Shown: positions 50,435-64,000 of the stretch, one piece after another
How positions within the stretch are numbered: the stretch's first letter is position 1
Layout of the letters: every line of letters begins with the position of its first letter
Source: Dillenia suffruticosa
Lineage: Eukaryota; Streptophyta; Magnoliopsida; Dilleniales; Dilleniaceae
Assembly (NCBI GenBank): GCA_033439265.1
Contig: JAVTVX010000012.1
Location: 35,838,261 to 35,902,260 of the forward strand
DNA: 64,000 nt
Direction of reading: 5' to 3'
The notes under the pieces: model-generated
Told to the model about the DNA's origin: nothing
Database searches by the model: none
Seen by the model: only the letters and a program-made list of their open reading frames with translations
Translations under genes and position numbers: made by a program

Positions 50435-50605
50435 CTTGGTATGGTTCTTTTGCAAACGACACACTTTGTAAATACCAGCGCCCACTGAGTTCTTCACAAG
50501 CCAATACTTAGTCCAATCACAAGTTTTCCAATAACCAACGATTGCGACAGTGTGCCGGTGGCCCTTTGGTATGGTGCCGCATGATCCAGTAAAATCACTG
50601 CTGCA
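50435..50605 (-). pseudogene. Decayed cysteine protease fragment, copy 2
   Basis: Same broken segment as 16785-16955, same KNSV change, no differences seen. Confidence 0.8.
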
Positions 50606-50805
50606 ACAACGTGTGTATTCTTTTTTTTTTATTACATAAAAAATCAAAAAAATTATAAAAATATACATACACACAAATATTCAAATACAATATTTTAAAA
50701 AATATATTTAAATAAGAATTCTTTATTATTTAATTGTTTTAATAAAAACATAATGAGTGCATTCTATAATATACAATTTCTTATAATAGTTTAGTTGAAA
50801 AAATT

Positions 50806-51414
50806 TTAGCTATGAATATTTGCGATTAACTAATTTAGCCACAAAATTAGTAACAAATTTTTAATATTTGCGATGAATTTAGCTATAAATATTTTTTTTG
50901 ACTAATTAGCAATAAATTTTGCCACGAATATTTTTTGTCGCTAATTAGGGACAAATTTAACCATGAATTTCGGAGCTTGTTGCAAAATTTTCTGACAAAT
51001 ATTGCGATCGCACTAATTAGCAACGACTTTAGAGATGAAAAATTTTTGTACTAAATTTGAGGACAAAATTGGCGACGAAATATTTTTGTCACAAAATTTA
51101 GCAACGGACAATGTATCCATGGCAAAATTTACCAACGAAATTGTTATTCGTCACTAATTAGCGACGAATTTTACAACGGAAAATACTTTATCGCCAATTA
51201 GCGATAAATTTAATGACAAAAATTTTTTTGTGCCTAATTGGAGACGAATTTTGTTACGAATCATATATCTGTTCCTAATTTAGCCACGAATTGATTTTCG
51301 TTACTAATTTCGTTACAAAGTAGTGACGACAATCTTTTTCGTCGCTAAATCCGTCACAAAATAGCGAAGATTCGTTGCTAAAATCCGTCACTAAAGTTGT
51401 ATTTTTTTGTAATG
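50806..51414. mobile_element. CACTA-like fragment, copy 2
   Basis: Counterpart of 17155-17763, ending TTTTTTTGTAATG. Confidence 0.5.
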
Positions 51415-51924
51415 AAAAAATTATAATTTGATTTTATAATTTAACATCTAGGACTAAGACTTGTTTCGATATGAAAACCACATTATCTTATGGTGATTTT
51501 CAGAACTAATCTTATATGCTAAACAGTCCTTTTAACCTTTTTTGTCGATTTAAGGACCCATTTGTGTCATTTTGTTTATTTTCTTTTCCAAGTTTCACTA
51601 TGACAAATTCTGAAATGAAATGGGTATAACCCTTTTAATTTATGTTAGAAATAATTGATTTAATTTTAAAAATTATTTGTAAAATTTGACTATAAATTAT
51701 GATGCTAAATGGCCTTATTTGATTGGGGTTATAGTCATTCAAAAGTATTATTTTTTTCTTTTAAAACTAAAAAATATCATTGAGAAATAAAAGGTGCGAC
51801 AACTAATGAAATATGCTTTTATGTAACCCTAATAAAATTATAATTAGGGATGGGTGGAATAATAACCGGTTATTAACGTTTATACTTAGAACTTTAATTA
51901 AACTAGAGATCATATGAACCCATC

Positions 51925-54497
51925 TGTAACACCAGGAAAAAAAATAAAAAATAAAAATAAAACATATCCCCAAATTGGATTACGGTTAAAAAACCCTAAT
52001 CTCTTTTTCCCATCTCTCTCTCTCTCTCTCTCTCTCTCGCTCTCCGTCTCTTCCTCTCCCGCAGCTGCGCCCGATCACCGCCACCAGCATCGCCGCTCGC
52101 CACCATCGCCACCGTACCCAGCCGCCGCTGCTCCTTCCTTCTTGCGCGAGCACGCTAGCCGCTGCTCCTCCTTCCTCACGCGAGCAGCGCTGAACCTCCC
52201 GCCCGAGCGCTCCACAGCGTGAGCGTGCGCCTGCTTGAGACCACACCAGCGCGCGACCCAACACGTGACACCAGCGCGAACCCTGCGTGCGATCTCCCAC
52301 GAGCCAGCACGCGAGCCAGCGCGAACCCTGTGCGCGATCTCCCGCGAGCCAACACACGACCTAGCGCGCAACCCCAGTGCGAGCATGTGCGACCCTGGCG
52401 CGAGCCAACGCGACCCCGGCGCGAGCCTGCGCACTCCAGCGCTAGCCTCTGCCCGAGCACAGCGCGCTCCAACGCAACCCACTGCTGACCCGCGAGCTCA
52501 CTGCGGCCCGCGAAGCCCGCTGCGGCCAGCAAGCCGGGCTGAGGGCCTGCAAGCCCACCAACGAGCCAGCCCGCTAGCCCGCCAGCCCACCGGCCCACAA
52601 GCCCGCAACGGCCCGTGATCCCGCACCGGCTTTCCCCTTCGAGAGCTCACCTGCATCTTCACTGCAGGTAACGATTATGATTTGATTGAAATTTTAGGGT
52701 TGGTGTTATAAATTTAATTGTTACTAATATATTTGAAATTTAAAAATATTACAGGTTTTACACCAATCCGACGGGTAACTGACAGCTAGGTCTGAAACCC
52801 GAGAAATCCTACGTAAGAGAAATGTACTCATTTCAAAATTTGAATAAAATTTATTAAAAATCTGGTTTTATTTGATATAAAATTTGACGATTTGATTAGG
52901 TTTGTTTTTTGGGGACTCGTAGAAAAATAGAGAGTGACCACCCTCCCTACATAGGTGAGTGAGACCCTAATTTCTTGCATAAAATAGTAAAACGTGTTTT
53001 CTGTCGTGTTTTCGATAAAACATGCTTTTGATATGTATTGATTTAACGTATGATATTAAATTTCAAATTTGTTTTGTGATTATTGGAGTGTCTTGAATTA
53101 TATTTACGATAACTATGAATCCATGGTTTGAAATAAAACAAAAATTGTGTCATTACTTGAAATTAATAATTTTTTTTTTCTATCGTTGTATTGATATGCT
53201 GTTTTGAAATTATTTGATGAAACGTATTGGCACGCACACTTGAAATGCTTTGATGAACTATATTGGTCGGATGCCCACTAGTTATGCGATGATATGATTT
53301 TACTTGTGGGACGTTGTGCCCCGGGATATTGTGCCATTGTGATACTATGATGATGACATTGATGACTTCGTAGCTACGAAGGGCGTTTGTAGAGGCACAG
53401 GTTGCTTGGATATGCTTCTGCAGGAAATATCCGCAAACGTCATTTATTCTAAGGGTTATAGGCGCGGCCGGTTGAACCCACGTAGGGGGAGGACGTGTGT
53501 GATGCCACCGTCTAGCACCAGGCGGGGTCCTATACACAACGATGAGTTAGCCCCAACGAACTCATGGCCAATGTCGGGGTAGAGAGCATTTTAAAGTCTA
53601 TGCATAATAAAACTCCCGATACACCTGTCTTTGGTCACGGTTGACCTTTGCCAGGATCATTTTTGGTTCGCTCTTATATTACTTGATTTTAAATTGATGC
53701 ATACATACTTGTTATCGTGTAACTAATTAAATGATTTCAAATTGCTAAACATATCATGTTTTGCTGCGAAATATAAATTTTTGTTTCTAATGATATTATT
53801 TGACACTCCAATGGTTTACTCATATTATTTATATTTGATATTACCCCCTCACTACTGGGTATCTTCTCATGATACTCACCCCTCCATTTTCTCTCCTTAG
53901 ACAGGATTATTGTTATGCTGGAGCGACTCTTCAGATCTTAGAGATTTTGGTGGATTTGGGTGATATACGACGGTGAGATTTAAGTTAAATTTGAAATATG
54001 AATTTCGTACTTTATTTCGACCCTGCGAGATCTTGACATTTAGATCTATAGTTGGCCGTGTATATTATGGGATGACTGTATAACTTATGAGCTGTTGTGT
54101 GCTTAACTCTCAATTTGGTTCATTTTACTCGTATTGAGGCATTTGTAAGCGTTTTAAACTTTCTACTTAGGAAATGTGTTATACATTGTATAAATTTAGG
54201 TCGCTTGGTGTAGCGGCTGTTCATACTCTAGTTGGGTATGACAGCAGAGGTCTGTGGCTAGGACTGCTAGAAACTTGTAGCCTTGGGTTGTTCTGGATAC
54301 TGGTTGTGATATTTGTTGATTTTGGAGAGGTCGGGATGACCATTTGTTTAAATTACAGATTGATTTTGAATATACAAATTTAATTGACACAGGAAACCTC
54401 CGATTTATGGGGAGATTCTGCCCGATTTTTTATAAAAATACAGCTGATATCCAGGAGTAACGGGCAGCTATTCACGATCCCAGTTTGGGATGTGATA
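51925..54497 (+). repeat. Family B solo LTR, copy 2
   Basis: Counterpart of 18273-20947 with target duplication CCATC preserved. It is about 100 bp shorter, mainly through fewer GC-rich tandem units (52240-52440) and a small deletion near 52863. Divergence from copy 1 over the AT-rich half is about 1.5% by eye. Confidence 0.9.
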
Positions 54498-54514
54498 CCA
54501 TCCTTTAGCACTTA

Positions 54515-57500
54515 CACTATAAAAAAAACACGATTTTAGTGACGGATTTTAACAATAGAAAAAATTCGTCACTTTTTTGTAACTAATTTAGTGATGAAAA
54601 ATTGTTTCGTCGCTATTTTGCAATGACAAAATAGATTTATATTAAGTAAAAAAAATTATATTTAGTGATGAAAACCCTTCGTTACATTTATGAAAATATA
54701 GTCGTGGCTAAATTAGTAACGGATATATTATTCGTGGTTAAATTTGTTACTAATTAATGACAAAAAAATTTTCGTATCTAAATTTATCACTAATTGCAGA
54801 CGAAAAATTTTTCATTCAAAATTCGTCGCTAATTAGCGACGAATAGAAATTTTGTAGATAAATTTTGTCACTATTGCTGTTATCTATCGCTAAATCTAGC
54901 GAAAAAAAATTTTCATAACAAATTTCATTATTATTTAGTTATAAAAAATTTTCATTGCTAATTAGTTATGAAAAAAATGTGTCACAAAATTTAGCAATGA
55001 ACTCCAAAATTTGTGACTAAATTCGTCACTAATTAGTTACAAAAAAATATTCATGGTAAAATTCATCGCTAATTAGTTATAAGAAAAATATTAATGGATA
55101 AAATCGTTTCTAATTTATTACCGGTATTTCAAAATTTATGGCTAAATTTATATCTAAATTTTTTCTATATTTTATTAGAAAATATTTTCAACAATGTCTC
55201 TCTTTTTAATCTATTCTAAATAACGAAATCGAATTAAATATATAATAAATATATTATCATTCTCACCAAATTAATAATTTTTAGCAATAAATGATTCAAT
55301 GAATTTGTAATGAACAATTTTCAATCAGTCACAGCAATTGAGTTCATGTTTCGTGTTTTCCGTTTTCTACGTCCGTTTGCTATTATTATATAGTTCAATC
55401 ATTTTTTAAAATTCAGTTATTCATCTTCATTTGTTATCGTCATCAATAAGAAAGACAGTATATCATATATCCACATCTAGCAATCTATCTCATCAGGTAA
55501 GTAGAGTAAGCAGTAATTTTCGAAAAGTGGCGATAGTAAGATAGATGGTTATTGGTAGGTTATTGTCCATTTATAGACTATTTTATAGTTTCAATAAAAT
55601 AAAATAAAATAAAATGAGAATAATAAAATAATAAAATAAAATATAAAAAATAAAAATAAAATATAAAATGCTAATTAAAAAAAAAGATTAACTTAGCAAC
55701 AGATTTCGGAATTTGTAATTAAAAATTATTTTTTTTAAATTAACATTTTATATTTTATTTTATTTTATTATTTTGTATTAACAAATCATATTTATTATTT
55801 TATAATATTTTAAATAATATTTTAAAATAACATTTTATTTTATTTTTTACATTTAAAAAAATAAGATTATTTTATTTTTTAAAATCTTTTATTATTTCAT
55901 AATAAATTATAATTTTATATTATTTTATTATTATTAAAAAATATAGAAAACTAAAGATAACAAATAAAAAAAAATCTTATAAGTCATCGTGATATAGTGG
56001 TTGTCACAATTCAATTTCTCATTTCATACTCAGATTTGATTCCATGTGTTAACTTTTTTGAAAAAAAAAAAAAAAAAAAAAAAACTCACTTAGCGATGGA
56101 TTCCAGTTATCCGTCACTAAAAAAAAAAAGACTCACTTAGTGATGGATTCATGTATCCATGGCTAAGTTCAAAGACAAATAATTGGAATCTATCGCTAAG
56201 TGAGTGACCGATACACAACGGATTCCTATATCCGTCGTTAAGTTTAGCGATGGATAACTGGAATCTGTTGCTACCGTCGTTAAATTTAGTAACGAATAAT
56301 TGGCATTTGTCACTAAACTTAGTCTTTTTTAATTAACATTATATATTTTTTATATTTTATATTTTATTTTATTATTTTATATTAACAAATTAATGATTTC
56401 TAATTTTTAAAATAACATTTTATTTTATTTTTTGTATTCTATGTTTTAAGAATTATTTTATTTTATTTCTTAAAATCTTTTATTATTTAATAAAAAATTA
56501 ACATTTTTTTAATTAACATTTTATATTTTATTATATTTTATCATTTTATGTTAACAAATCATATTTATTATTATATAATATTTTAAAATAGCATTTGATT
56601 TTATTTTTTTATAATTTATTTTTTTAAATAATAAATTTATTTTATTTTTTCAAACTTTTATTATTTTAGTTTAGGTAAACATTTTATTATTTTATTATTT
56701 TATAATAAATTATCATTTTATATTATTTTATTATTATTAAAAAAATATGAATGTAAGATAACAAATAAAGAAAAAAAAAGGTATCGCATAAATCAATTTG
56801 GTATGGTGGTTGTCATGACTCAATTTCTCCAAAAAAAAAAAAAAAAAAAAAAAAAACTCATTTAGCGACGGATACATGAATATGTATTTATTTTATAATT
56901 TGATATTAACAAATCATATTTATCATTTTAGAATATTTTAAAATACCAATTTATTTTATTTTTATATTTTATTTTTTAAGAATATAATATTATTATATTT
57001 TTTAAATCTTTTATTATTTTATTTTAAGTTAGCATTTTATTATTTTATTATTTTATAAAAAAATTATCATTTCTTTTTTAATTAACATTTTATATTTTAT
57101 TTTATTTTATTGTTTTATGTTAACAAATCATATTAATAATTTTATAATATTTTAAAATAGCATTTGATTTTATTTTTTATATTTTCTTTTTTTAAGAATA
57201 ATATTATTTTGTTTTTTTTAATCTTTTATTATTTCATTTATTTTATAACAAATTATCATTTTATATTATTTTATTATTATTAAAAAATATGAATGTAAGA
57301 AAAAAAAAATAATAAAAAAGTAACAAATAAGTTCATCTGGCAAGATGGTTGTGGCATCTCAAACATTTCTTGCATGCACATATTCGAATATCACTAAAGG
57401 CATTTTTTGCCAAAAAAAAAGAAGACACAAGGTGCTGGAGTGGGGGCAAGCGGGCACGTGTATAGGCACATGCGCGAGCAGGTAGTTGTGTCTCTCATGT

Positions 57501-60500
57501 GCGCATGGGCATCCATGTTAGCGACTGATTCAAATCCATCGCTAATTTAGCGACGAAGTGGTTGCACGTGTGCAGATGTGTGCGAGTGGTGAAGTGGGGG
57601 CAGGCGGGCACGCGTGCAAGCCATTGTACGCGAAGGCAACAGGAGTTGGCGGGCTAGAGCACGCGGGGCGGTCGCGCATGTAGGAGCGTGCAGGCTCTAG
57701 AGCAGAGGTAGGCAGGCACCCATGTAGGCACATGCGCGCGTAGGCAGTTGTGTCACGCCCCGAACCGGGATCGTGAACAACCGCCCGTTGTCCCTGGATG
57801 CCGACTGTATTTTTACAGAAAATCGGGTAGAACCTCCCCATAAATCAGAGGTTTTCCATGTACAATTTCACCTGTATATAACATTCATCCTGTAAAAATA
57901 AACAATTGGTCATCCCGGCCTCTCCAAAATCAACAATATCCACAACCAACATCCAGAACAACGCAAGGCTATAAAGTTTCTAACAGTCCTAGCAACAGAC
58001 CTCTACTGTCATACCCAATTAGAGCATGAGCAGCCGCCATACCGAGCGGACTTAAATTCTACGCATATATAAAATAAATTCCCAAGTTATTTTTAAATAT
58101 TTACAAATGCCTCAATGCAATGGAATAAATCAATACGAAAGTTTCACGAATAAAAGTCCATAATTTATACAGTCATCCCAAAAATTTAGATAAATGGAAT
58201 GGTCAAACTGAAATCTCCAATACATAATAATATCACCAATCATCGTAGCGGAAGAGATGGAAAATATCCATACCCAAGCCCAATGGTATCTCCTCGATCC
58301 AACACTAATCCTGTGGGAAAGAAAGTGAGGGGTGAGTATCTATGGGAGGATACTCAGTAAGTGAGGGGATTGACATCATACTATCAATATCGAGGTGAAT
58401 TTGGAGTGTCAAAGCATAGATAAGAAAATATCCACAGTGTGCAAGCCGATCATGTTATTTCAAAATCATAATAATACGCACACATCAGAAAGCAAGATAT
58501 GCATCCAATATTTACATCACTGTCATGAAGAGCCGGCCAATGAAATATTCCCGGCAATGGTCTATCTTGACCAAGGACGACGCATTGGGGGTTTTTCCAA
58601 ATGCAAGTATCAAATAATGGCTCTCTACCCCAATATTGGCCACAAACTACCCCAACTAGCCTGTAAATAATAATAATGTACATATAACTAGTCAGTCATG
58701 TATGGTGCCCCCGCCTGGTGCTAGACAGAGCCGTACTCAACGTCCTCTCCGATGAGGGTCAACCTGGGGCACCCATACACACGACGATCTGGCGGATACC
58801 TCCGGCCGAAGCGTATCCGGGCACAAGGGGTGCCTCTACCAGATGTCCTTCGTAGCTACGGATCACAATATCATATCGGCCGGGCACGTAGCCCCATGCA
58901 TCCCATCACCAGTCGGCCGGGCATATAGCCCCATGCATAATATCATAACGTCGGCCGGGCATATAGCCCAATACATAATATCATAAAGTCGGCCGGGCAT
59001 ACAGCCCAAAACATAATATCATAAAGTCGGCCGGGCATACAGCCCAAATGTGTAAGTAAATCCATTTAAAACCATGTGCCAATGCAGTGGAAGTATTTAA
59101 AACATATCAATATGTCGAAAATGTGGCACAATATATGTTTATCAAAACTCATGGATGCATATCAATAAAGTCAGCAGTTAAGACACTCCAAAGGTCACAA
59201 AACATTCATCAAATATTCGAAAATTCTACCAATCAGACATTTGCAGAAATATATCATTTAAAAATATTTTTGAAACATGGTTTTCAATCAATAGCGAATG
59301 TCAAAGTCCCACTCACAGTTCTAGGGAGGGTGGTCACTCCCTATTTTCAAAACTAATCAAATCTGATCTGCTTTCTCGAGTCTCCAAAAAGATCAACCTA
59401 ATCAGATCATCAAAATTGAATATCATTTTCTCAAGCATTTTTAGGGTTTATCCGAAAGACATGAAATGTATAATATCCTCCACTTTACGGCTCATTTCAA
59501 TCCATCCCTACAACCCGAATACTTTCATGCATATTCCAAAGTTTAACTCTAAAGAAACTATTCGAATTCACTCGACATGATTTTGTGATTCTATAATACG
59601 CTTCTTTCGTATCAGATCATTCAATTTCTATAACATTCTATACTTAACTTTCAAAGTCACATATAATCATTTCAGAAATTGTATTCTATTCGCATTCCAC
59701 TTACACTCTAAACATATACAAAACCTTTCATCTTAAATTCAATCCTAGATTCATCCAATTTATCAATTAAAGCCGAAATCTCCTCACCTAGGGTTTTCTC
59801 GAAGCGCCGAGTCTCGTCCGAAAGTCGCTTCGGTCACTCCAAAGTCTGTAAGATTTCCTATCAAAACAAGATTTATTTGTTAGATCTAAACACATAGATC
59901 CGAAGCAAAACCCTAAGTCATTTACCTGCGTGGAGATTCGTGGGCTGTCACGGGCTCACGGGTCGTCGCGGGCTCGTGGGCTATACTGGGCTCGTGGGTT
60001 CGCGGGCCAGTGGGCTGGCGGGCTGGCGGCTGATGGGCCTGCGGGCTGGCGGGCCTGCGGCTGGTAAGCCTACAGGCTGGCGGGCCTGCGGCTGGTGGGC
60101 TCGTGCGCTGGTGCGCGCCCGTCCGCTGCGCTGGCTCGCGTGCACTCGCGCGCTGGGCCTCGCGCTCGTGCTCTGGGCCGCGCGCTCATGCGCTGGGCCC
60201 AGCGCGCTCGTGCACTGGGCCGCGCGCGCCCGTGCACGCCCGTGCACTCTGGGCTTCGCACCCGTGCACGCTGGGCCGCGCGCTCTTGTGCACGCTGGGG
60301 CAGGGACCGCGTAGGCTGAGGCGCACTCGGGCTCACGCTCGCGCAAGAAGGGTCGCGCGCTCGCGAGCAGTCGCGCTCGCGCTACGGCGTGCTCGGGTGA
60401 TCGCGCGCTCGCACGAGGGAGGGAATCACTGTTGCTGTGGTGGTGGTGCCTGCGGAAGGTCGCGGGTGGTGCGATTGTGCAGGGAAGCGGGTCGCGCGGT

Positions 60501-60738
60501 GGCGCACGGAGGAGGGCAGAGAACAATGAAGAGAGAGCAATCGCGAGAGGGTTCGCGAAGGGAGATAGAGAAACCGAGAGGGAAGAAGAAGGAGGAGAAG
60601 AAGAAGAAGAAGAAGAAGAAGAAGAAGAAGGAGAAGAAGGTGAAGGAGAAGATGCCGGCGGCGGCGGCGGTGGCTGTGGCGGAGGAAGCCGAACGGCCGC
60701 GGGAGAAGACGAACGGCCGCAGGAGAGGGAACGTCGGG

Positions 60739-60771
<33 letters not shown>

Positions 60772-61320
60772 GGGGTTAGGGTTTTAACCCTAATCCCCAA
60801 TTGGGGACGCAGCGTTTTGTCCCAAAACGCTACGTCTCCAAATATTTTTTTTTTTGTTTAAGCTTAGTGTTACAAGTTGCATCTTGTGTGCGTATGGGTA
60901 TCTGTGTTAGCGACGGATTTCTAAATCCGTCGTTAATCTAGCGACGCATATAGAAATCCGTTATTAAATTTAGCGACGGATTTCTAATTTTGATCGTTAA
61001 ATTTGTGCGATGTGTCATTAGCGACAAAAAAGCGTGTGTGCGCACAGGCATGCACGCGTGTGCATCCGCGTTAGCGATGGATTCAAAATTTTGTTGCTAA
61101 TTTAGTAACGAAAATTATAAATTCGTTGCTAAATTTAGCAACGGAAATGATAAATCCGTTGATAAATTTAGTGATGAATCTCAAAATCCGTTACTAAATT
61201 TAGTGTTAGCGATTAAAAAATTTTCGTCGTTAAATCTATTACTAAAAAAATTAGCGACGAATTTTTTTTTAAAATTTTTATCGCTAAATCTGTCTTGAAA
61301 ATCGTATTTTTTTTATAGTG
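54515..61320. mobile_element. CACTA-like element 2, copy 2
   Basis: 6806 bp with the TTA duplication on both sides. It keeps about 200 bp (about 55287-55495) that copy 1 has lost by two deletions, and a poly-A segment (56820-56858) also missing in copy 1. It is the better representative of the element. Confidence 0.87.
57751..60874 (-). repeat. Family C solo LTR, copy 2
   Basis: Counterpart of 23956-27173 with AGTTG on both sides. It is shorter in the GC-rich block and in the (GAA)n and poly-T tracts. Confidence 0.9.
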
Positions 61321-61323
61321 TTA

Positions 61324-63140
61324 CGATATATAAAATCTCAATTAACAGGAACTTACGTAAATATGGTCTTTGTTTTTTGTTAATATTCATGAAAGATTAG
61401 AAATTTGTAGCCTTGAAAGTGAAAAGTGAATTTGATTAGGATTTGGAAAAGAGAAAGAGAAATAAGAAAACAGGGAAAGAGGGTACCCAGAAACATGGCA
61501 ATCCTAAGAGAGAAAGCGGAGCGAGAAATACAAGAGAATAATATATAATGTCATATTCAGAAAAGAAAAAGGGTATTTTTAACATTTTATATTGAAAAAA
61601 TATATTTAGTTTGTACTATACCAACATTTCTATCCATCTGTCTCGTGCTTGGATAATTATATAGATCTTAATTAAATTTTATTTAAATGGGATGTATCTT
61701 TAAGAGCAAAAGTCTCCCACCCTTTTGATAAAATGAGATGCATCGGTAGTGTTTCCGTAACATGACCGACACAATGAGGTAAACAATAAACTACAAAGAG
61801 GATTACAATTTGTAAGTGAAAGGCTCTTGTTAAGTCACAACAGAGGTTGGAAATAGGTTCATCCCTCGCATCATGTATTATCGCCCCGCTAAGGAGCTTT
61901 CTAAGCTATTTGGCCTCTTCCAAAGAAAACAGTGAGATGCTTTAAGACGTACAACAATAACAATAACCAAGTTTTAATCCAAATAATTTGGAGTCTGTCT
62001 TTTCATAGACAAGAATAGGGATTAAAAAAAAATAATAATAATAATAAATAAATAAATAAATATATAAAAATAAAAAAATATATAATAAAAATAATAATAA
62101 TAATAAAATGAATAGATAAAAAATAAATAAATATTATAGTTTATTTTGTGCGAATTCTTTTACGCCACTTATTACTATCCAATATAATCTTTTCGTCTAA
62201 ATTCTTAACTATCATGTCTTTATAGATAATTTGCATCTAAGTTTTCAGCGGTCTATCTCTATATTTTATTAAATCTCCTATATTCAAGTTTTCTACTCTT
62301 CTATCATGCTTAAGACATGTTTATGTAAATGAAATGAAATGAAATGCTTAAGACATGTTTACGTAAAAATAGAAAGCTCCAAAAATAGAAACTTACTACA
62401 AAGAACTGCCTCTACACTACTACTAAGCTACTCTACAAGGTTGGAGCATGACAACTTATCAAAATTGGTGTATAAATGATGAACCGTGATACTGTGACCC
62501 GATGAGTTGGCCCATAATTTATGCTCTTTTGGTGGTACTCTCTACCTACATAGTCTATCCTCTCAATTTAATTAGGCCCGCACATTTTAAAGAATGTGCT
62601 AATTTGAGGTTTGGGGGGGAAGTAAGCTTGATCTTCAAGTCAAGCAGGATTTGTTTTCGGAAGGGTTTTCAATCTAAGGTGGTAAAATCTCGACTTTTTG
62701 TGTACTCTGAAGATCTGACCCTTAGGAAGGTTAATTATGCATGGAGTGTGAGGATAGTCAATAGTGTTGAATTTTGGATTTATATTAAGGTTTACATATG
62801 CTTTTGGGGTATTCCTTCGGCACAGTTCAATTTATCTTCAAAAGTAAGGATTCCTACTTTGAATCGCCACATCTAGTTCTTGATCTTCTCTTTAGTTTCC
62901 ATTACTAATTTATTTGATTCAGGGAATGACTTTTTGTTGGGAAGACGGTTTTGTGGGTTTTGGACCGAAAACCAAAAAGATAACCATTCTAAGCAGAATG
63001 CATGTTTTATTCCTCAAGCTGGCAAACATATTACAGTAGTATAATAATAAATCAGTGGCAAACAAAATGTGTGCGCATGCACTTATTCATATGAATTAGT
63101 ACCTATATTCTGATAAGTATCATACTCAGATATGTTCCTT
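61324..63140. other. Intergenic DNA, copy 2
   Basis: Counterpart of 27622-29449 including the LINE-like tail (61946-62300), where the two copies differ markedly. No gene recognised. Confidence 0.5.

Positions 63141-64000
<860 letters not shown>

Overview
This is nuclear DNA of a flowering plant, probably a eudicot. The evidence is a papain-type vacuolar cysteine protease with a short intron, chromodomain-bearing Ty3/gypsy (Tekay-like) retrotransposons with 2.4-3.2 kb LTRs primed by initiator tRNA-Met, CACTA-type DNA transposons with TTTAGCGACGGA-like subterminal repeats, and exon remnants of plant housekeeping genes. There are no bacterial genes, rRNA or functional tRNA genes.

Layout. 1-249 is plain flank. 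250-7090 is a complete young Tekay-like element (family A, minus strand, TSD TAAAA). It has lost gag, protease and RT, and its inside holds a near-perfect inverted repeat of its own 3' end. 7091-9430 is an island of same-strand gene fragments: an 84-bp fumarase exon, the first coding exon of a NIPA8-like magnesium-transporter gene with a lost ATG, and an unrecognised exon. It is followed by promoter-like DNA at 9433-9780. From 9243 a unit of about 33.6 kb begins. It contains one intact SAG39-like cysteine protease gene (10570-11815), a short CACTA element, a decayed protease fragment, a CACTA tail, a solo LTR (family B), a 6.65-kb CACTA element with a solo LTR (family C) nested in it, the last part of a third protease gene cut by a retrotransposon, and that family B retrotransposon (29668-42836), whose integrase gene is split by another family C solo LTR.

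At 42837-42900 there is a junction with about 60 bp of filler DNA. The unit then starts again and runs, in the same order, to the window end (42901-64000). The second protease gene encodes a protein identical to the first. Divergence between the copies is patchy: about 0.2-0.3% around the protease gene, several percent in CpG-rich LTRs and a few short blocks.

The only clearly functional genes are the two protease copies. They predict a 341-residue secreted or vacuolar C1A protease with signal peptide, I29 inhibitor prodomain, and Gln/Cys/His/Asn catalytic residues. The rest is transposon biology. The most unusual items are (1) the hairpin-forming family A derivative, (2) an intron-like GT...AG segment and three short hairpins conserved inside the LTRs of the retrotransposon families, (3) repeated tRNA-like cassettes inside CACTA elements, and (4) the tandem duplication with its filler junction. 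All calls come from reading the sequence by eye; alignments, counts and divergences are manual estimates.
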